The notes under the pieces: generated by a model | The model's database searches: none | The model's input: the letters and a program-made list of their open reading frames with translations, nothing else | What the model was told of the DNA's origin: nothing | Program-made: the position numbers and the translations under genes | Part shown: piece by piece, positions 1-9,180 of the stretch | Numbering within the stretch: position 1 is the stretch's first letter | How the letters are laid out: the number at the start of each line of letters is the position of its first letter | NCBI RefSeq assembly: GCF_020386615.1 | Contig: NZ_CP077769.1 | Location: forward strand, 248,001-312,000 | From: Chitinophaga pendula | GTDB taxonomy: Bacteria; Bacteroidota; Bacteroidia; Chitinophagales; Chitinophagaceae | Direction of reading: 5' to 3' | Length of the DNA: 64,000 nt

Positions 1-1258
1 TCAACGTGATCACCTGACCTACCGGGGCATTGGATGGATTCGATGCCGAAGCAAACCGGATCCAGTTAAGATTGAACCCGCCACTGGCTACATGAATACG
101 TAAGGTCTGCTCACCGGCTGCCAGCGTAGCAGTAGCATTGACCGTCGTCCATACCTGCCATCCTCCGGTAGAGGGTATTGCCGTAGTCGCCAGCACATTA
201 CTGCCCGACCGCAACTGGATACTGCCGCCGCCATTCTGACTGGCCACCCGGTATTGCACATTGTAAGTACCTGCCGCCTGCACCTTCACCTTGTAGTCCA
301 GCCAATCACCAGCGTCAGTATAACCTACGTTCTGACCGCCACCGGCATCAGTAGTCACCTCCGTCTGAATACCAGACATGGTCGTGAAGCTCTCCGCCTG
401 CACCGTACCGGGTATCGGTAGGGCAGGAGCAGGGCCCGTACCTACACCGCCCAGCCATAACAGACCGTCAATGATAAAACGATTCTGGATCTCACTGGCA
501 AAAGTCGACGACTTCGCAGTATTCGTCGTGTAGTTCATATCGTTATGCCCAAAATTGGCATACAACATCTTGTAGTTCCTATTGGTCCAGATGATGGGAT
601 AATAGCCGCTATACCACGACTGATTAGGATCGGTACCCAGCGGAAAACTTACCGGGTCTACAGAACAGAGGATACGGATGTTACCGTTGTTACGCAGGTC
701 ATTACTCCAGCTGTACCACTCACTTACAGCAGAAGTAAAGGTCCCGGGCAAACGCTGCGTGCTGGGATGCGTCTGGTCCTCACATTTTAACACCGCCGTG
801 GTCGGCCCCCAGGTATTACTCCGGAATGAACCCGAACCCAGGAAGGTGTTGTGATACCAGCTCCAGCCAGATGGATTGGTCGTAAAAGCACATACGTGAA
901 AGCCCATCCAACCACCGCCATTCTCCATATACTGCTGGAAAGCAGTTCGCTGGGCCGCATTGAACGGCTGATCATCCAGAAACAGCACCACCTGGTACTG
1001 CGATAGGAAATTCAGATTCAGATTGTTCCAGTTGTTAGTAGCCTCGTACGAAAAATTGTACTGGGCGGCAATCGTCGGAAACCATTGGTTGGCCTCCTTA
1101 ACAAAATTGATGTGGGCGGCGTCAAAAGTACCATTGTAAAAGGCAATGACCTTGAAACGTGGAGCTTGTGCCTGTACATGGAAAGCTGCCGTCAGCAGCA
1201 GGGCTAAAAGTACAAACGTTTGCAGGAAACGTTTGCATAGGGACATGTTGGTTGACAT
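1..1258 (-). CDS. Secreted ThuA-like protein with CBM6 module, truncated by window edge
   Basis: The reading frame runs on the minus strand off the left edge, so the C-terminus is missing. It opens with a signal peptide ending in HVQAQA, followed by a ThuA-like (glutamine amidotransferase-fold) domain that includes FKVIAFYNGTFDAAHINFV and GGWMGFHV. ThuA domains are linked to carbohydrate metabolism in Bacteroidota. From about residue 300 a CBM6-type carbohydrate-binding module follows (VQAESFTTMSG, GDWLDYKV, GGFNLNWIRF). The last visible residues, APVGQVITL, match the start of the fascin-like domain of the GH5 enzyme at 52771, so another such domain probably lies beyond the edge. An alternative start is the in-frame ATG at 1246, which gives a more compact signal peptide. 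Substrate unknown. Confidence 0.8.
   Translation of the reverse strand, partial: MSTNMSLCKRFLQTFVLLALLLTAAFHVQAQAPRFKVIAFYNGTFDAAHINFVKEANQWFPTIAAQYNFSYEATNNWNNLNLNFLSQYQVVLFLDDQPFNAAQRTAFQQYMENGGGWMGFHVCAFTTNPSGWSWYHNTFLGSGSFRSNTWGPTTAVLKCEDQTHPSTQRLPGTFTSAVSEWYSWSNDLRNNGNIRILCSVDPVSFPLGTDPNQSWYSGYYPIIWTNRNYKMLYANFGHNDMNYTTNTAKSSTFASEIQNRFIIDGLLWLGGVGTGPAPALPIPGTVQAESFTTMSGIQTEVTTDAGGGQNVGYTDAGDWLDYKVKVQAAGTYNVQYRVASQNGGGSIQLRSGSNVLATTAIPSTGGWQVWTTVNATATLAAGEQTLRIHVASGGFNLNWIRFASASNPSNAPVGQVITL
1211..1237. promoter_or_regulatory. Two tandem LacI-operator-like half palindromes
   Basis: CAAACGTTTGCA and GAAACGTTTGCA lie 13 bp apart inside codons for the signal peptide of the ThuA gene. Each closely matches TGCAAACGTTTGCA found before the uronate genes. 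The position inside coding sequence weakens the case; a roadblock-type site or chance are both possible. Confidence 0.3.
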
Positions 1259-1365
1259 GGGGCCTGAGTTTTTAAATGGTGATAGACGTGGAAAAGGGTT
1301 ATCAATATCCAATTTAGCTAAATTAGTGCTAAAATACTAGTACCCCCTACCGCCCACCCACAAAT

Positions 1366-1392
1366 AAAAAAACCGCCGGAAATCCCCGGCGG
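1366..1392 (-). terminator. Rho-independent terminator of the 1423-2739 lipoprotein gene
   Basis: On the minus strand CCGCCGG and CCGGCGG form a 7-bp GC stem with a 6-nt loop, followed directly by a run of seven T. It lies 30 bp past the stop codon of the lipoprotein gene. Confidence 0.85.
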
Positions 1393-1422
1393 CCTCATAA
1401 TAACTTAACGTATTTAGTACAC

Positions 1423-2739
1423 TTAGTTCATCTTGATATCCACACTATCCCCCTTCTGGATAATATAGATGTTCTTATTCTCAAAGTAAGAGGGCACCTC
1501 ATCGCCATTCAGGTACACCGGCAGGTAATTAAAACGTGTAAATACCTGCTTGGTAGCATCATTCACCGCCGTATTGAAATAAACCCCGTTAGCCACCAGC
1601 TGACGCACAAAATAATACGTCATCTCAAATCCCTTAAACGCCATATCCGATGGCCTGGCTTTATACACCCGCTTGAAATAATCAAAAATGTACTTGCTGT
1701 ATACACTGTTCTTGTCATTGAAATAAGGACTGGAATAATACACCTGCAAAGTCTTCAACTCCGGCTCCTTGAACTTCATAATATCCCAGGTAGGCATCCC
1801 AAATATCTGCAACGGATAAGCCGCCGACTGTACACTCAGCTTCTTCAGGATAGACTTGGCCCCGGGCTCATCCATCGCCGTAACGATACAGATGTTGGGC
1901 CTGTCGGTCAGCAGGTACTGCGCAAGATCATTGTCACTCGTTCCCTCATTCCAGATCACCTCCCGTATACGCGATTTCTTATTGTTGTCCAGCTTATCAT
2001 ATGCGGCTTTGATATCCGAAGCAATACGTCCCTCAAATGGAGTATTCCTGCGCAGCAACACAATGTTTTTAGTGGCAAAAGCCTGCTGTACATAGTGCTG
2101 TATCGCCTCCGTATGCGTCTTCAACGTACTGTTGGCAATCAGCAAAAAGGGATTGTTGTTGATACCGCCATCGTTCGGATAAGTAGCAGATACAAAGTTA
2201 ACCTGCTTGTCACGGGCAAAATCACTCAACTCCTTCAACTCCGGCGTATTCACCGCCCCGATGATCAGATCCACCTGGTCCAGGTTCTTACTGCGGATCA
2301 GGCTGGAAATAGTCTTCTGCCTGGCTTTGCTGTCATAGACCAATACATTCAACCGGAACCCCTGCTGCTGCAAAGTATCCAGGGCTAGCTGCGCCCCTTC
2401 GTAAAAATCAAGCCCGGGTAACACATACCGCGGCATCGTCCGCCCGGGAATCTCCAACGTATTGTTGAACACAGAATCCAGATACAACGGCGCAAATATG
2501 GCAACATTGTAAACATCTTTTTTCTCCACCTGACCAAAAGCGGGTACATTAAAAGGAGCCTTACCGGCGACCTTCTTCTCTTCCGGGGTCTTCTTTTCCG
2601 GGGTAGATTTGTTAGTCGATGTCGTAGTCGGTTCCGTACGTTTACTCGTACTCTTTTTCGACGTGGAACAGGCGGATAGCAGCAATACTGCCAAAACCAT
2701 CGCTGCTGTTAGTGGTCTCAATATATTCGATTGACTCAT
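1423..2739 (-). CDS. Lipoprotein with type 1 periplasmic-binding (ABC amino-acid receptor) fold
   Basis: This 438-residue protein starts with a lipoprotein signal (LLLSAC, Cys24), then a low-complexity Lys/Thr/Ser/Pro linker to about residue 65, then a periplasmic-binding fold like the branched-chain amino-acid receptors (Peripla_BP_6). Typical signatures are VYNVAIFAPLYLDSVF, GLDFYEGAQLALDTL and DLIIGAVNTPELKEL. No ABC permease or ATPase is nearby, so a role in transport is not supported; relatives near guaA in Bacteroidota often carry LysM domains and may act in the envelope, but no LysM is seen here. The gene lies downstream of guaA on the same strand with a gap of about 175 bp. Ligand unknown. 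Confidence 0.8.
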   Translation of the reverse strand: MSQSNILRPLTAAMVLAVLLLSACSTSKKSTSKRTEPTTTSTNKSTPEKKTPEEKKVAGKAPFNVPAFGQVEKKDVYNVAIFAPLYLDSVFNNTLEIPGRTMPRYVLPGLDFYEGAQLALDTLQQQGFRLNVLVYDSKARQKTISSLIRSKNLDQVDLIIGAVNTPELKELSDFARDKQVNFVSATYPNDGGINNNPFLLIANSTLKTHTEAIQHYVQQAFATKNIVLLRRNTPFEGRIASDIKAAYDKLDNNKKSRIREVIWNEGTSDNDLAQYLLTDRPNICIVTAMDEPGAKSILKKLSVQSAAYPLQIFGMPTWDIMKFKEPELKTLQVYYSSPYFNDKNSVYSKYIFDYFKRVYKARPSDMAFKGFEMTYYFVRQLVANGVYFNTAVNDATKQVFTRFNYLPVYLNGDEVPSYFENKNIYIIQKGDSVDIKMN

Positions 2740-2913
2740 AGCAACAGTAATTTTACAAAAATCATTCCTAATACAGGAGGAAGCCGTAAACCGCCGGTAG
2801 TAAGGCTTTCAGAACACTATAATCACTGTATGTCAACTACTTTGATCACAGCGCCCCTACAGGCTTATTGACGGAAGTTTACGGCTTATCACAAAATGGG
2901 CCTCATTTCCAAC

Positions 2914-4452
2914 CTATTCCCACTCAATAGTAGCAGGCGGCTTGGAACTGATATCGTATACTACACGATTGATACCCTTCACCTTATTGATAATATCATT
3001 GGAAATCTTAGCCAGGAACTCATAGGGAAGATGAGCCCAGTCTGCAGTCATACCGTCCGTAGAGGTGACTGCCCGTAACGCAACGGTAAATTCATAAGTA
3101 CGCTCATCACCCATCACTCCCACACTCTGTACCGGCAACAGGATAGTACCCGCCTGCCATACCTTGTCATAAAGACCGTGCTCACGCAACCCGTCTATAT
3201 ATACCGCATCCGCTTCCTGCAACATCGCTACCTTCTCAGGCGTAATGTCCCCCAGGATCCTGATCGCCAACCCCGGTCCCGGAAAAGGATGACGACCCAG
3301 GAAAATATCACTGATACCGATCTCTCGACCTACTCGGCGTACCTCATCCTTAAAAAGAAAACGCAATGGCTCCACCAACTGCATATTCATCTTCTCAGGC
3401 AACCCGCCTACATTATGATGGGATTTAATAGTCACAGACGGACCATTCACAGATACTGACTCAATCACATCAGGATAAATTGTACCCTGACCCAGGAAAG
3501 AAATATCCTGCAATTGCGTAGACTCCTGCTGGAACACCTCGATAAACAGGCGACCAATGATCTTCCGCTTCTGCTCCGGATCACTCACCCCCTTCAACTC
3601 ATCATAAAACATATCTTTCGCATTCACCCCCTTCACATTCAAACCCATATGTTTGTAAGACTCCAACACACTCTCAAACTCATGCTTACGCAACAAACCG
3701 TTGTCAACAAATACACAATACAGGTTCTGACCAATCGCCTTATGGATCAACTCAGCAGCTACCGTAGAATCCACACCGCCACTCAACGCCATCACCACCT
3801 TCTTATCGCCCACCTGCGCCTTTATCTTCTCCACCGTCTCCTGCACAAATGCCGCCGGCGTCCAGTCCTGGCTGCATTTACAAAGGTGTACCAGGAAATT
3901 GCGTAATATCTGCTTACCCTCCAGGGAATGCGTCACCTCAGGGTGAAACTGCAAACCCAACAACGGATGTGCCGCCAGCGTAGTACTCCTGAAGGCCGCC
4001 ACCGGAATATTCTCCGTACGGGAAATAATATCAAAACCCTCCGGCATTCGTACAATCGTATCCGAATGACTCATCCATACCTGGCTCTTCTCGCAAATGT
4101 CATACAACAACGGCTCCTCACGATCACTGTGCTCCATGAATGCCCTGCCATACTCCCGGATATTGCTCTTCGCTACCTCTCCGCCAAAATTTTTTGCCAT
4201 CAGCTGAGCACCATAGCAAACGCCCAATACCGGCACATGTGCCGCCATCGCCGCTATATCTACACTGGGTGCAGTAGGATCATTCACCGAAAAAGGACTG
4301 CCACTTAATATTATACCTTTGATGGATTCGTCCCAGGCAATGGGCTGTAAGCAAGGTTTGATCTCACAGTAAATGTTCAGCTCCCGGATGCTACGCGCAA
4401 TAAGCTGCGTATACTGAGAACCAAAATCGAGAATAAGTATCTTTTCTGTCAT
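2914..4452 (-). CDS. guaA: GMP synthase (glutamine-hydrolysing)
   Basis: Converts XMP, ATP and glutamine to GMP, the last step of guanine nucleotide synthesis in the cytosol. The 512-residue length is typical. The N-terminal class I glutamine amidotransferase domain has the nucleophile in GVCYGAQ (Cys79) and the His/Glu pair in [10 protein letters not shown]. The ATP pyrophosphatase P-loop is [14 protein letters not shown] near residue 223. The C-terminal dimerisation domain ends with the family signature [10 protein letters not shown]. It is transcribed away from the GIN-domain gene at 4619. Product assignment is very secure. Confidence 0.98.
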   Translation of the reverse strand: MTEKILILDFGSQYTQLIARSIRELNIYCEIKPCLQPIAWDESIKGIILSGSPFSVNDPTAPSVDIAAMAAHVPVLGVCYGAQLMAKNFGGEVAKSNIREYGRAFMEHSDREEPLLYDICEKSQVWMSHSDTIVRMPEGFDIISRTENIPVAAFRSTTLAAHPLLGLQFHPEVTHSLEGKQILRNFLVHLCKCSQDWTPAAFVQETVEKIKAQVGDKKVVMALSGGVDSTVAAELIHKAIGQNLYCVFVDNGLLRKHEFESVLESYKHMGLNVKGVNAKDMFYDELKGVSDPEQKRKIIGRLFIEVFQQESTQLQDISFLGQGTIYPDVIESVSVNGPSVTIKSHHNVGGLPEKMNMQLVEPLRFLFKDEVRRVGREIGISDIFLGRHPFPGPGLAIRILGDITPEKVAMLQEADAVYIDGLREHGLYDKVWQAGTILLPVQSVGVMGDERTYEFTVALRAVTSTDGMTADWAHLPYEFLAKISNDIINKVKGINRVVYDISSKPPATIEWE

Positions 4453-4618
4453 GGTGGTGCAAAGATAAAGGCCAAATGGGAAACGGCAATTTTTTGATAC
4501 CCGCTGCCCCCCGTTTATCTTGATATATTTTACGTACTTCCCCTTACTGACGATAAAATTTTAATTTGTATCTTCAGGCTTCCAATTTCTAATCGCCATT
4601 TTAAAATCTAAAGTATTT

Positions 4619-5347
4619 ATGAAAAAGATCATGTGCCTTTCCTCCGCCATTATGGTCGGCGCGCTGCTATTATCCAGCTGCCACGTATCCGGACAAAGAG
4701 TAAACGGTAGCGGCAACGTCGCCAAAGAAGAACGCCAGGTAGGAGAATTCGATGGCGTTATACTCCGTGGCAGCATGGACGTATACGTACAACAAGGTAC
4801 CGCCAAAGCCGCTGTCATCGAAGCTGAAGACAACATCATCCCCTACATCCAACTCGATAACAGGGGAGGAATGCTCACCGTAGATGTGCGCAAAGGTGTC
4901 AACCTCCGCACCCACAAAGGAATTAAGATATATCTCACCACCTCCACCATCAACAAGGCAGTACTCTCCGGCTCCGGCGACCTCGCCCTCAAAGGCCCCT
5001 TCTCCAGCAAAGAAAAAGTAGATGTCGACCTCTCCGGCTCCGGCAACATCACCGGCAACCTAAGCGGCCCCAGCGTAGAAGTAGGCATCTCCGGCTCCGG
5101 CAACGTACAACTCAAAGGCTCCACCAAAGACTTCGAACTCCATACCTCCGGTAGCGGCGACTTCGACGGCGGCGACCTCCTCTCCGAAAATGCCTTGGTA
5201 AAAATCAGTGGCAGCGGCAATGCCAAAGTACATGCCTCCGTTAGACTGGAAACCAACATCTCCGGCTCCGGCGACGTGCGCTATAAAGGCAGCCCACAGA
5301 TCGATTCCAGGATCCATGGCTCCGGCTCCGTAAAGAAAGCCGACTGA
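4619..5347 (+). CDS. GIN-domain (DUF2807) putative auto-transporter adhesin lipoprotein
   Basis: 242 residues. The N-terminus is a lipoprotein signal with lipobox LSSC (Cys21). The rest is one head-GIN domain (DUF2807), a right-handed beta-helix fold marked by regularly spaced SGSG(N/D) turns: GSGNV, SGSGDLALKG, SGSGNITGNL, SGSGNVQLKG, SGSGDFDGG, GSGNAKV, SGSGDVRYKG and HGSGSV. Such proteins are common in Bacteroidota and are thought to sit at the outer membrane facing the periplasm or the surface; no reaction is known. The gene stands alone between guaA (divergent) and a methyltransferase and ends at a strong terminator. Confidence 0.88.
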   Translation: MKKIMCLSSAIMVGALLLSSCHVSGQRVNGSGNVAKEERQVGEFDGVILRGSMDVYVQQGTAKAAVIEAEDNIIPYIQLDNRGGMLTVDVRKGVNLRTHKGIKIYLTTSTINKAVLSGSGDLALKGPFSSKEKVDVDLSGSGNITGNLSGPSVEVGISGSGNVQLKGSTKDFELHTSGSGDFDGGDLLSENALVKISGSGNAKVHASVRLETNISGSGDVRYKGSPQIDSRIHGSGSVKKAD

Positions 5348-5380
5348 TAACAACTACCTTTACAAACATACTATCACGAC

Positions 5381-5420
5381 CAACGCTCCGGAGCATACCC
5401 TCCGGAGCGTTGTCAATTTA
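5381..5420 (+). terminator. Strong hairpin terminator after the GIN gene
   Basis: A perfect 13-bp stem, CAACGCTCCGGAG with CTCCGGAGCGTTG, has a 6-nt loop and is followed by TCAATTTATATA. It lies about 35 bp after the GIN stop codon and 25 bp before the next start. Confidence 0.8.
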
Positions 5421-5443
5421 TATATCTATTAATTATAAAAACA

Positions 5444-6115
5444 ATGAAAGAACAACAACCACCAAACATGCAGCAACTGGCCAGCCAACTCAGACAACCC
5501 AGCGGCGAAGATGGCCTGAAACTGGCAGAAAATATGAACCTCGGCAACCGCCTCATCAATGAAAGGACCATCGCTTTCCTCCAACCCGCCGCCCACCAGC
5601 ATATCCTCGAAATAGGATTCGCCAATGGCCACTTCATCCCCCAGGTACTATCCCTCGCTCCCGGTATCCGGTACTGCGGCATCGATATCTCCGATGTAAT
5701 GGTCGCCGAAGCAGGCAAACGTAACGAAGCCGCCATCACCGCAGGCAACGTACAGCTACACCTCACCGGCGCCGATCAGATACCCTACGCCGACAACACC
5801 TTCGACAGGATATTCGGCATCAATGTCCTCTACTTCTGGGACCAGCCACACAAAGAATTACAGGAAATACTACGCGTACTTAAACCCGGCGGCCAGCTCA
5901 TACTGGGCATCCGCAGCCGCAACAGCATGGCCTCCCTGCCATTCACCTCCCACGGCTTTACCTTGTACAACACCGACGAAGCAGTCGCACTCCTCGAACA
6001 AAATAATTTCAATATCACCGAATATCATTTCATAAAAGAACCCGAAAAACTGGCGCCAGACGGCGTTACAAAGGTGCAACTCGATAGCATCTTCCTGCGC
6101 GCAGAAAAAAAGTAA
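5444..6115 (+). CDS. Class I SAM-dependent methyltransferase
   Basis: 223 residues with a Methyltransf_11-type Rossmann fold. The SAM-binding motif I is ILEIGFANGHF (about residue 49), the acidic residue after the second strand is in YCGIDISDVMV, and the post-motif strand is LRVLKPGGQLILGI (about residue 145). The substrate cannot be predicted; ubiquinone/menaquinone-type and small-molecule methyltransferases look alike at this level. It precedes the pigment cluster on the same strand, but a 245-bp gap with no shared signal separates them, so membership is uncertain. Confidence 0.85.
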   Translation: MKEQQPPNMQQLASQLRQPSGEDGLKLAENMNLGNRLINERTIAFLQPAAHQHILEIGFANGHFIPQVLSLAPGIRYCGIDISDVMVAEAGKRNEAAITAGNVQLHLTGADQIPYADNTFDRIFGINVLYFWDQPHKELQEILRVLKPGGQLILGIRSRNSMASLPFTSHGFTLYNTDEAVALLEQNNFNITEYHFIKEPEKLAPDGVTKVQLDSIFLRAEKK

Positions 6116-6360
6116 GAAGGATTTAACATTTCATTTATCATATAAAGTAGCAACTTGCAGTTCTATTAGAAAATAATTCAAAGTCCTTTTGACCAGGTAT
6201 TGTTGTAGATCCGTAACCTTATTGCAACAATACCTGGCGAAGGCACAAGCCCGCCAAAAAGGCCGCTGATGGAAACATAACGACTGTAAAACAAAAATTT
6301 TTTAATATCCACTTTAAGACTTTTTTGTATGTTTACAGTTTCAATTGTTCAACTCCTACT

Positions 6361-7281
6361 ATGAACGAACGGCCTAAAATCCTGGTAATATACTATACGC
6401 AAACCGGTCAGCTCAAAAGCATTATCGATTCGGTGATAGCTCCACTTCAGGACGTTGCAACGATTGTCTATGAAAAAATAGAACCTGTAGCGCCTTTCCC
6501 TTTCCCATGGAATAAACAACAGTTTTATGATACCATGCCCGAAACCGTACAGGGCACACCTCGCGCTGTAAAACCACTACAGGTAGACCCACAGTCCCAT
6601 TTCGACCTGGTCATCCTGGCATACCAGCCCTGGTTCCTGTCTCCCTCACAACCTACCGCCGCTTTCCTCCAAAGCGAAAGCGCCGCCAGGTTACTCAAAG
6701 GCAAAAAGGTCATCACCCTCATGGGATGCCGCAACATGTGGCTCAACGCACAAGAAAAAGTAAAATCTTACCTGCAACATATAGGCGCCCAACTCGTCGG
6801 CAATATCGTACTCGTAGATACCTCCCCCAACCTGGTATCCCTCCTTACCGTACTCCGCTGGCAGTTTAAAGGCAAAAAAGAAGCAACCGCCCTGCTTCCT
6901 CCCGCAGGCGTGCAAAAACAAGACATCATCGCCGCCTCCCGGTTCGCTGCCCCCATCACTAAAGCACTACAGTCCGGCCAATGGGAACATCTCCAACAAG
7001 AACTGCTCTCCCTCCAAGCCGTACAGCTCAAACCAAACCTGGTACTCCTCGAACAAAGAGGCATCAAAGCATTCCGCTATTGGTCCAGATTTATCAGCGC
7101 TAAAGGCGGCCCCGGCGCTCCCGCCCGCCAAATACGCGTCTCCATGTACCGCGGCCTGCTCCTCGTCGGTATATTTGTACTATCCCCTATCGCTAAAATA
7201 TCATCACTGATCACCCTACGCCTTAAACGTGACCAACTCCTCAAAGAAGTCGATTACTATAAAGGCATCCGTTTACGCTGA
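6361..7281 (+). CDS. darA: DarA-like dialkylresorcinol condensing enzyme / aromatase
   Basis: 306 residues from the ATG at 6361; an in-frame TTG at 6325 is less likely. The N-terminus has a flavodoxin-like phosphate loop (ILVIYYTQTGQLKSI). The overall sequence and its place directly before a DarB-like ketosynthase III identify it as DarA. In dialkylresorcinol and flexirubin pathways DarA, a flavin-type enzyme, aromatises the cyclohexanedione made by DarB. A hydrophobic stretch (LLLVGIFVLSPIAKISSLI, about residue 270) suggests membrane association. First gene of a nine-gene one-strand cluster. Family assignment is from recognition, not a search. Confidence 0.8.
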   Translation: MNERPKILVIYYTQTGQLKSIIDSVIAPLQDVATIVYEKIEPVAPFPFPWNKQQFYDTMPETVQGTPRAVKPLQVDPQSHFDLVILAYQPWFLSPSQPTAAFLQSESAARLLKGKKVITLMGCRNMWLNAQEKVKSYLQHIGAQLVGNIVLVDTSPNLVSLLTVLRWQFKGKKEATALLPPAGVQKQDIIAASRFAAPITKALQSGQWEHLQQELLSLQAVQLKPNLVLLEQRGIKAFRYWSRFISAKGGPGAPARQIRVSMYRGLLLVGIFVLSPIAKISSLITLRLKRDQLLKEVDYYKGIRLR

Positions 7282-7364
7282 ATAGTATACATTTACAGTG
7301 CAGCAAACAAACGGCTAAACATAGGCAAACCTGTAATGACCAGGGATATATTAAATTCCTAATA

Positions 7365-7394
7365 TTTGTATATCCATTTATAATTATATATTTA
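7365..7394 (+). promoter_or_regulatory. Bacteroidota-type promoter before the DarB-like gene
   Basis: TTTG at 7365-7368 and TATATTTA at 7387-7394, spaced by 18 nt, resemble the Bacteroidota -33/-7 pattern (TTTG, TAnnTTTG). The start codon follows about 140 bp later, leaving room for a long leader. Confidence 0.4.
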
Positions 7395-7536
7395 CGTTAT
7401 ATAAGCTGGATCGGGAATGCATAAATCGGGGAACGGACAAAGCACTGGCACCATTTTGGCCCAGTCCAATGCTGACATGCCAGCAGCCAAATCCGGCAAA
7501 TCGTAGATAAAACAATATAAAGACGAATATTTGCAA

Positions 7537-8673
7537 ATGAACGAAGTTTATATCACCCGGCTCTCTAAATTTTTACCGAATGAGCCAGTTGGAAATGACG
7601 ATATGGAGAGTATCCTGGGTAAGGTAGATGGTAAACCTTCTCGTGCCCGCCACATCATCCTGGGCAATAATAAGATCAAAACACGCTATTATGCCCTCGA
7701 TAAGGATGGTAACACCACCCACACTAACGCAGAGATGACAGCCCGCGCCGTAGAAAGCCTGTTCGACGAACAGTTGCCCATCAGCCAGCTGCAACTCCTC
7801 GCCTGTGGCACCACCTCACCAGATCAACTACTCCCGGGCCACGCCGCCATGGTACATGGCCTCATCAACGCCCCGGCCGTAGAGATCATCTCCGCCACCG
7901 GCGCCTGCGCCGCCGGTATGCAAGCATTCAAATATGCTTACATGTCCGTAAAATGCGGCAACAGCGAAAACGCCGTTAGCACCGGCTCCGAGAAATTCTC
8001 CAGCTGGCTGCTCTCCCGCAAATTCGAACCGGAAACAGAAAACCTCAAGAACCTGCACGAAAATCCAATCATCGCCTTCGAAAAAGACTTCCTCCGCTGG
8101 ATGCTCTCCGATGGCGCCAGTGCAGCCCTCTTCCAAAACAAACCAAACGATAACGGCCTCTCCCTCAGAGTAGACTGGGTAGAGATCGCTTCATACGCAC
8201 ACCAGCTCGAAACCTGCATGTACGCCGGCGCCATCAAAAATACCGATGGCTCCACCACCGGATGGATCGATATGACCCCAGATGAATGGGCCGCTCATAG
8301 CGTATTCTCCTTCAAACAGGATACCCGCCTCCTGGGCAAAAATATCGTCCCCTCCGGCGCTCGCATGTTCAAATCACTGGTGGAAAAATATAACGTCGAC
8401 CTGGACAAACTCGACTACTTTTTACCACATTTGTCCTCCGAATTCTTCCGCTTTAAAATAGATGAAGAGATCACCGCCCTCGGTGTTCCCATCCCACAGG
8501 AAAAATGGTTCACCAACTTGACCAGCGTAGGTAACGTCGGCACCGCTTCCCCCTACTTAATGCTGGAAGAACTCCTCAATACCGGCAAATTGAAAAAAGG
8601 GCAGACCATCGTCATGATGGTCCCAGAAAGCGCCCGCTTTTCATACGCTTACACGCACATCACCGTCGTGTAA
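7537..8673 (+). CDS. darB: DarB-like 3-oxoacyl-ACP synthase III (dialkylresorcinol ketosynthase)
   Basis: 378 residues from the ATG at 7537; a TTG six bases upstream is in frame. It has the thiolase fold of FabH-type ketosynthases with the full catalytic triad visible: Cys124 in TGACAAG, His298 in FLPHLSSEF and Asn333 in SVGNVGTASPY. DarB joins two acyl chains into a dialkylated cyclohexanedione, which DarA then aromatises; in flexirubins the product is esterified to an aryl polyene acid. It follows darA after a 255-bp gap that contains its own candidate promoter. Confidence 0.85.
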   Translation: MNEVYITRLSKFLPNEPVGNDDMESILGKVDGKPSRARHIILGNNKIKTRYYALDKDGNTTHTNAEMTARAVESLFDEQLPISQLQLLACGTTSPDQLLPGHAAMVHGLINAPAVEIISATGACAAGMQAFKYAYMSVKCGNSENAVSTGSEKFSSWLLSRKFEPETENLKNLHENPIIAFEKDFLRWMLSDGASAALFQNKPNDNGLSLRVDWVEIASYAHQLETCMYAGAIKNTDGSTTGWIDMTPDEWAAHSVFSFKQDTRLLGKNIVPSGARMFKSLVEKYNVDLDKLDYFLPHLSSEFFRFKIDEEITALGVPIPQEKWFTNLTSVGNVGTASPYLMLEELLNTGKLKKGQTIVMMVPESARFSYAYTHITVV

Positions 8674-8781
8674 ACACCACACCGGATCACACTAAAATGG
8701 TTGTAACAAGATAACAAGCCAAAGCATGTTGTCTTCTTACAACCATTTAGCGATATACCACCTGACACCTAATGCTTTCAT

Positions 8782-9180
8782 ATGAAAAAAGAGGAAGTAC
8801 CACAGGATAGTAATAACATGCATGATGGCGCCTTCAAACAACTTATGTATGCCGTCGACCATTCCGGTCAATACGTACCCGTTTCCAGCGCCGGATGGGA
8901 ACCCGAAAACGTAGCCATGCAACAAGCCTGGGACGAAATCAACGACCGCGTCAACATCGCCCACCAAAAGGTAACCGCCGGAGAGATCAGCCCAATCGCC
9001 TACTACATGGAAAAAAATATCATGGACCTACCCATCCTCGCCAGCTACGTCGGTAAATACCAATGGCAGGTGAAAAGACATATGAAACCGGCCGTATTCA
9101 AACGCCTCAGCCCTAAAACGCTGCAGCGGTACGCCGACGCTTTCAAAATCAGTGTGCAGGATTTAAAAGATGTAAAGTAA
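8782..9180 (+). CDS. Small protein with HTH-like C-terminus in the pigment cluster
   Basis: 132 residues, no signal peptide or membrane segment. The first half is polar and unrecognised. The C-terminal 55 residues (LPILASYVGKYQWQVKRHM, then FKRLSPKTLQRYADAF, then KISVQDL) have the spacing of an XRE/Cro-type helix-turn-helix, so a regulatory role is possible but inferred. The stop codon overlaps the next ATG (TAATG), showing translational coupling to the BtrH-like gene. The nature of the gene is secure from context and coding; the function is not. Confidence 0.75.
   Translation: MKKEEVPQDSNNMHDGAFKQLMYAVDHSGQYVPVSSAGWEPENVAMQQAWDEINDRVNIAHQKVTAGEISPIAYYMEKNIMDLPILASYVGKYQWQVKRHMKPAVFKRLSPKTLQRYADAFKISVQDLKDVK

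Noticed and set aside
545-790. 81-codon plus-strand frame
   Set aside because: Antisense shadow of the ThuA gene.
4670-5353. Several minus-strand frames over the GIN gene
   Set aside because: Produced by its repetitive SGSG codons; no own start or function.
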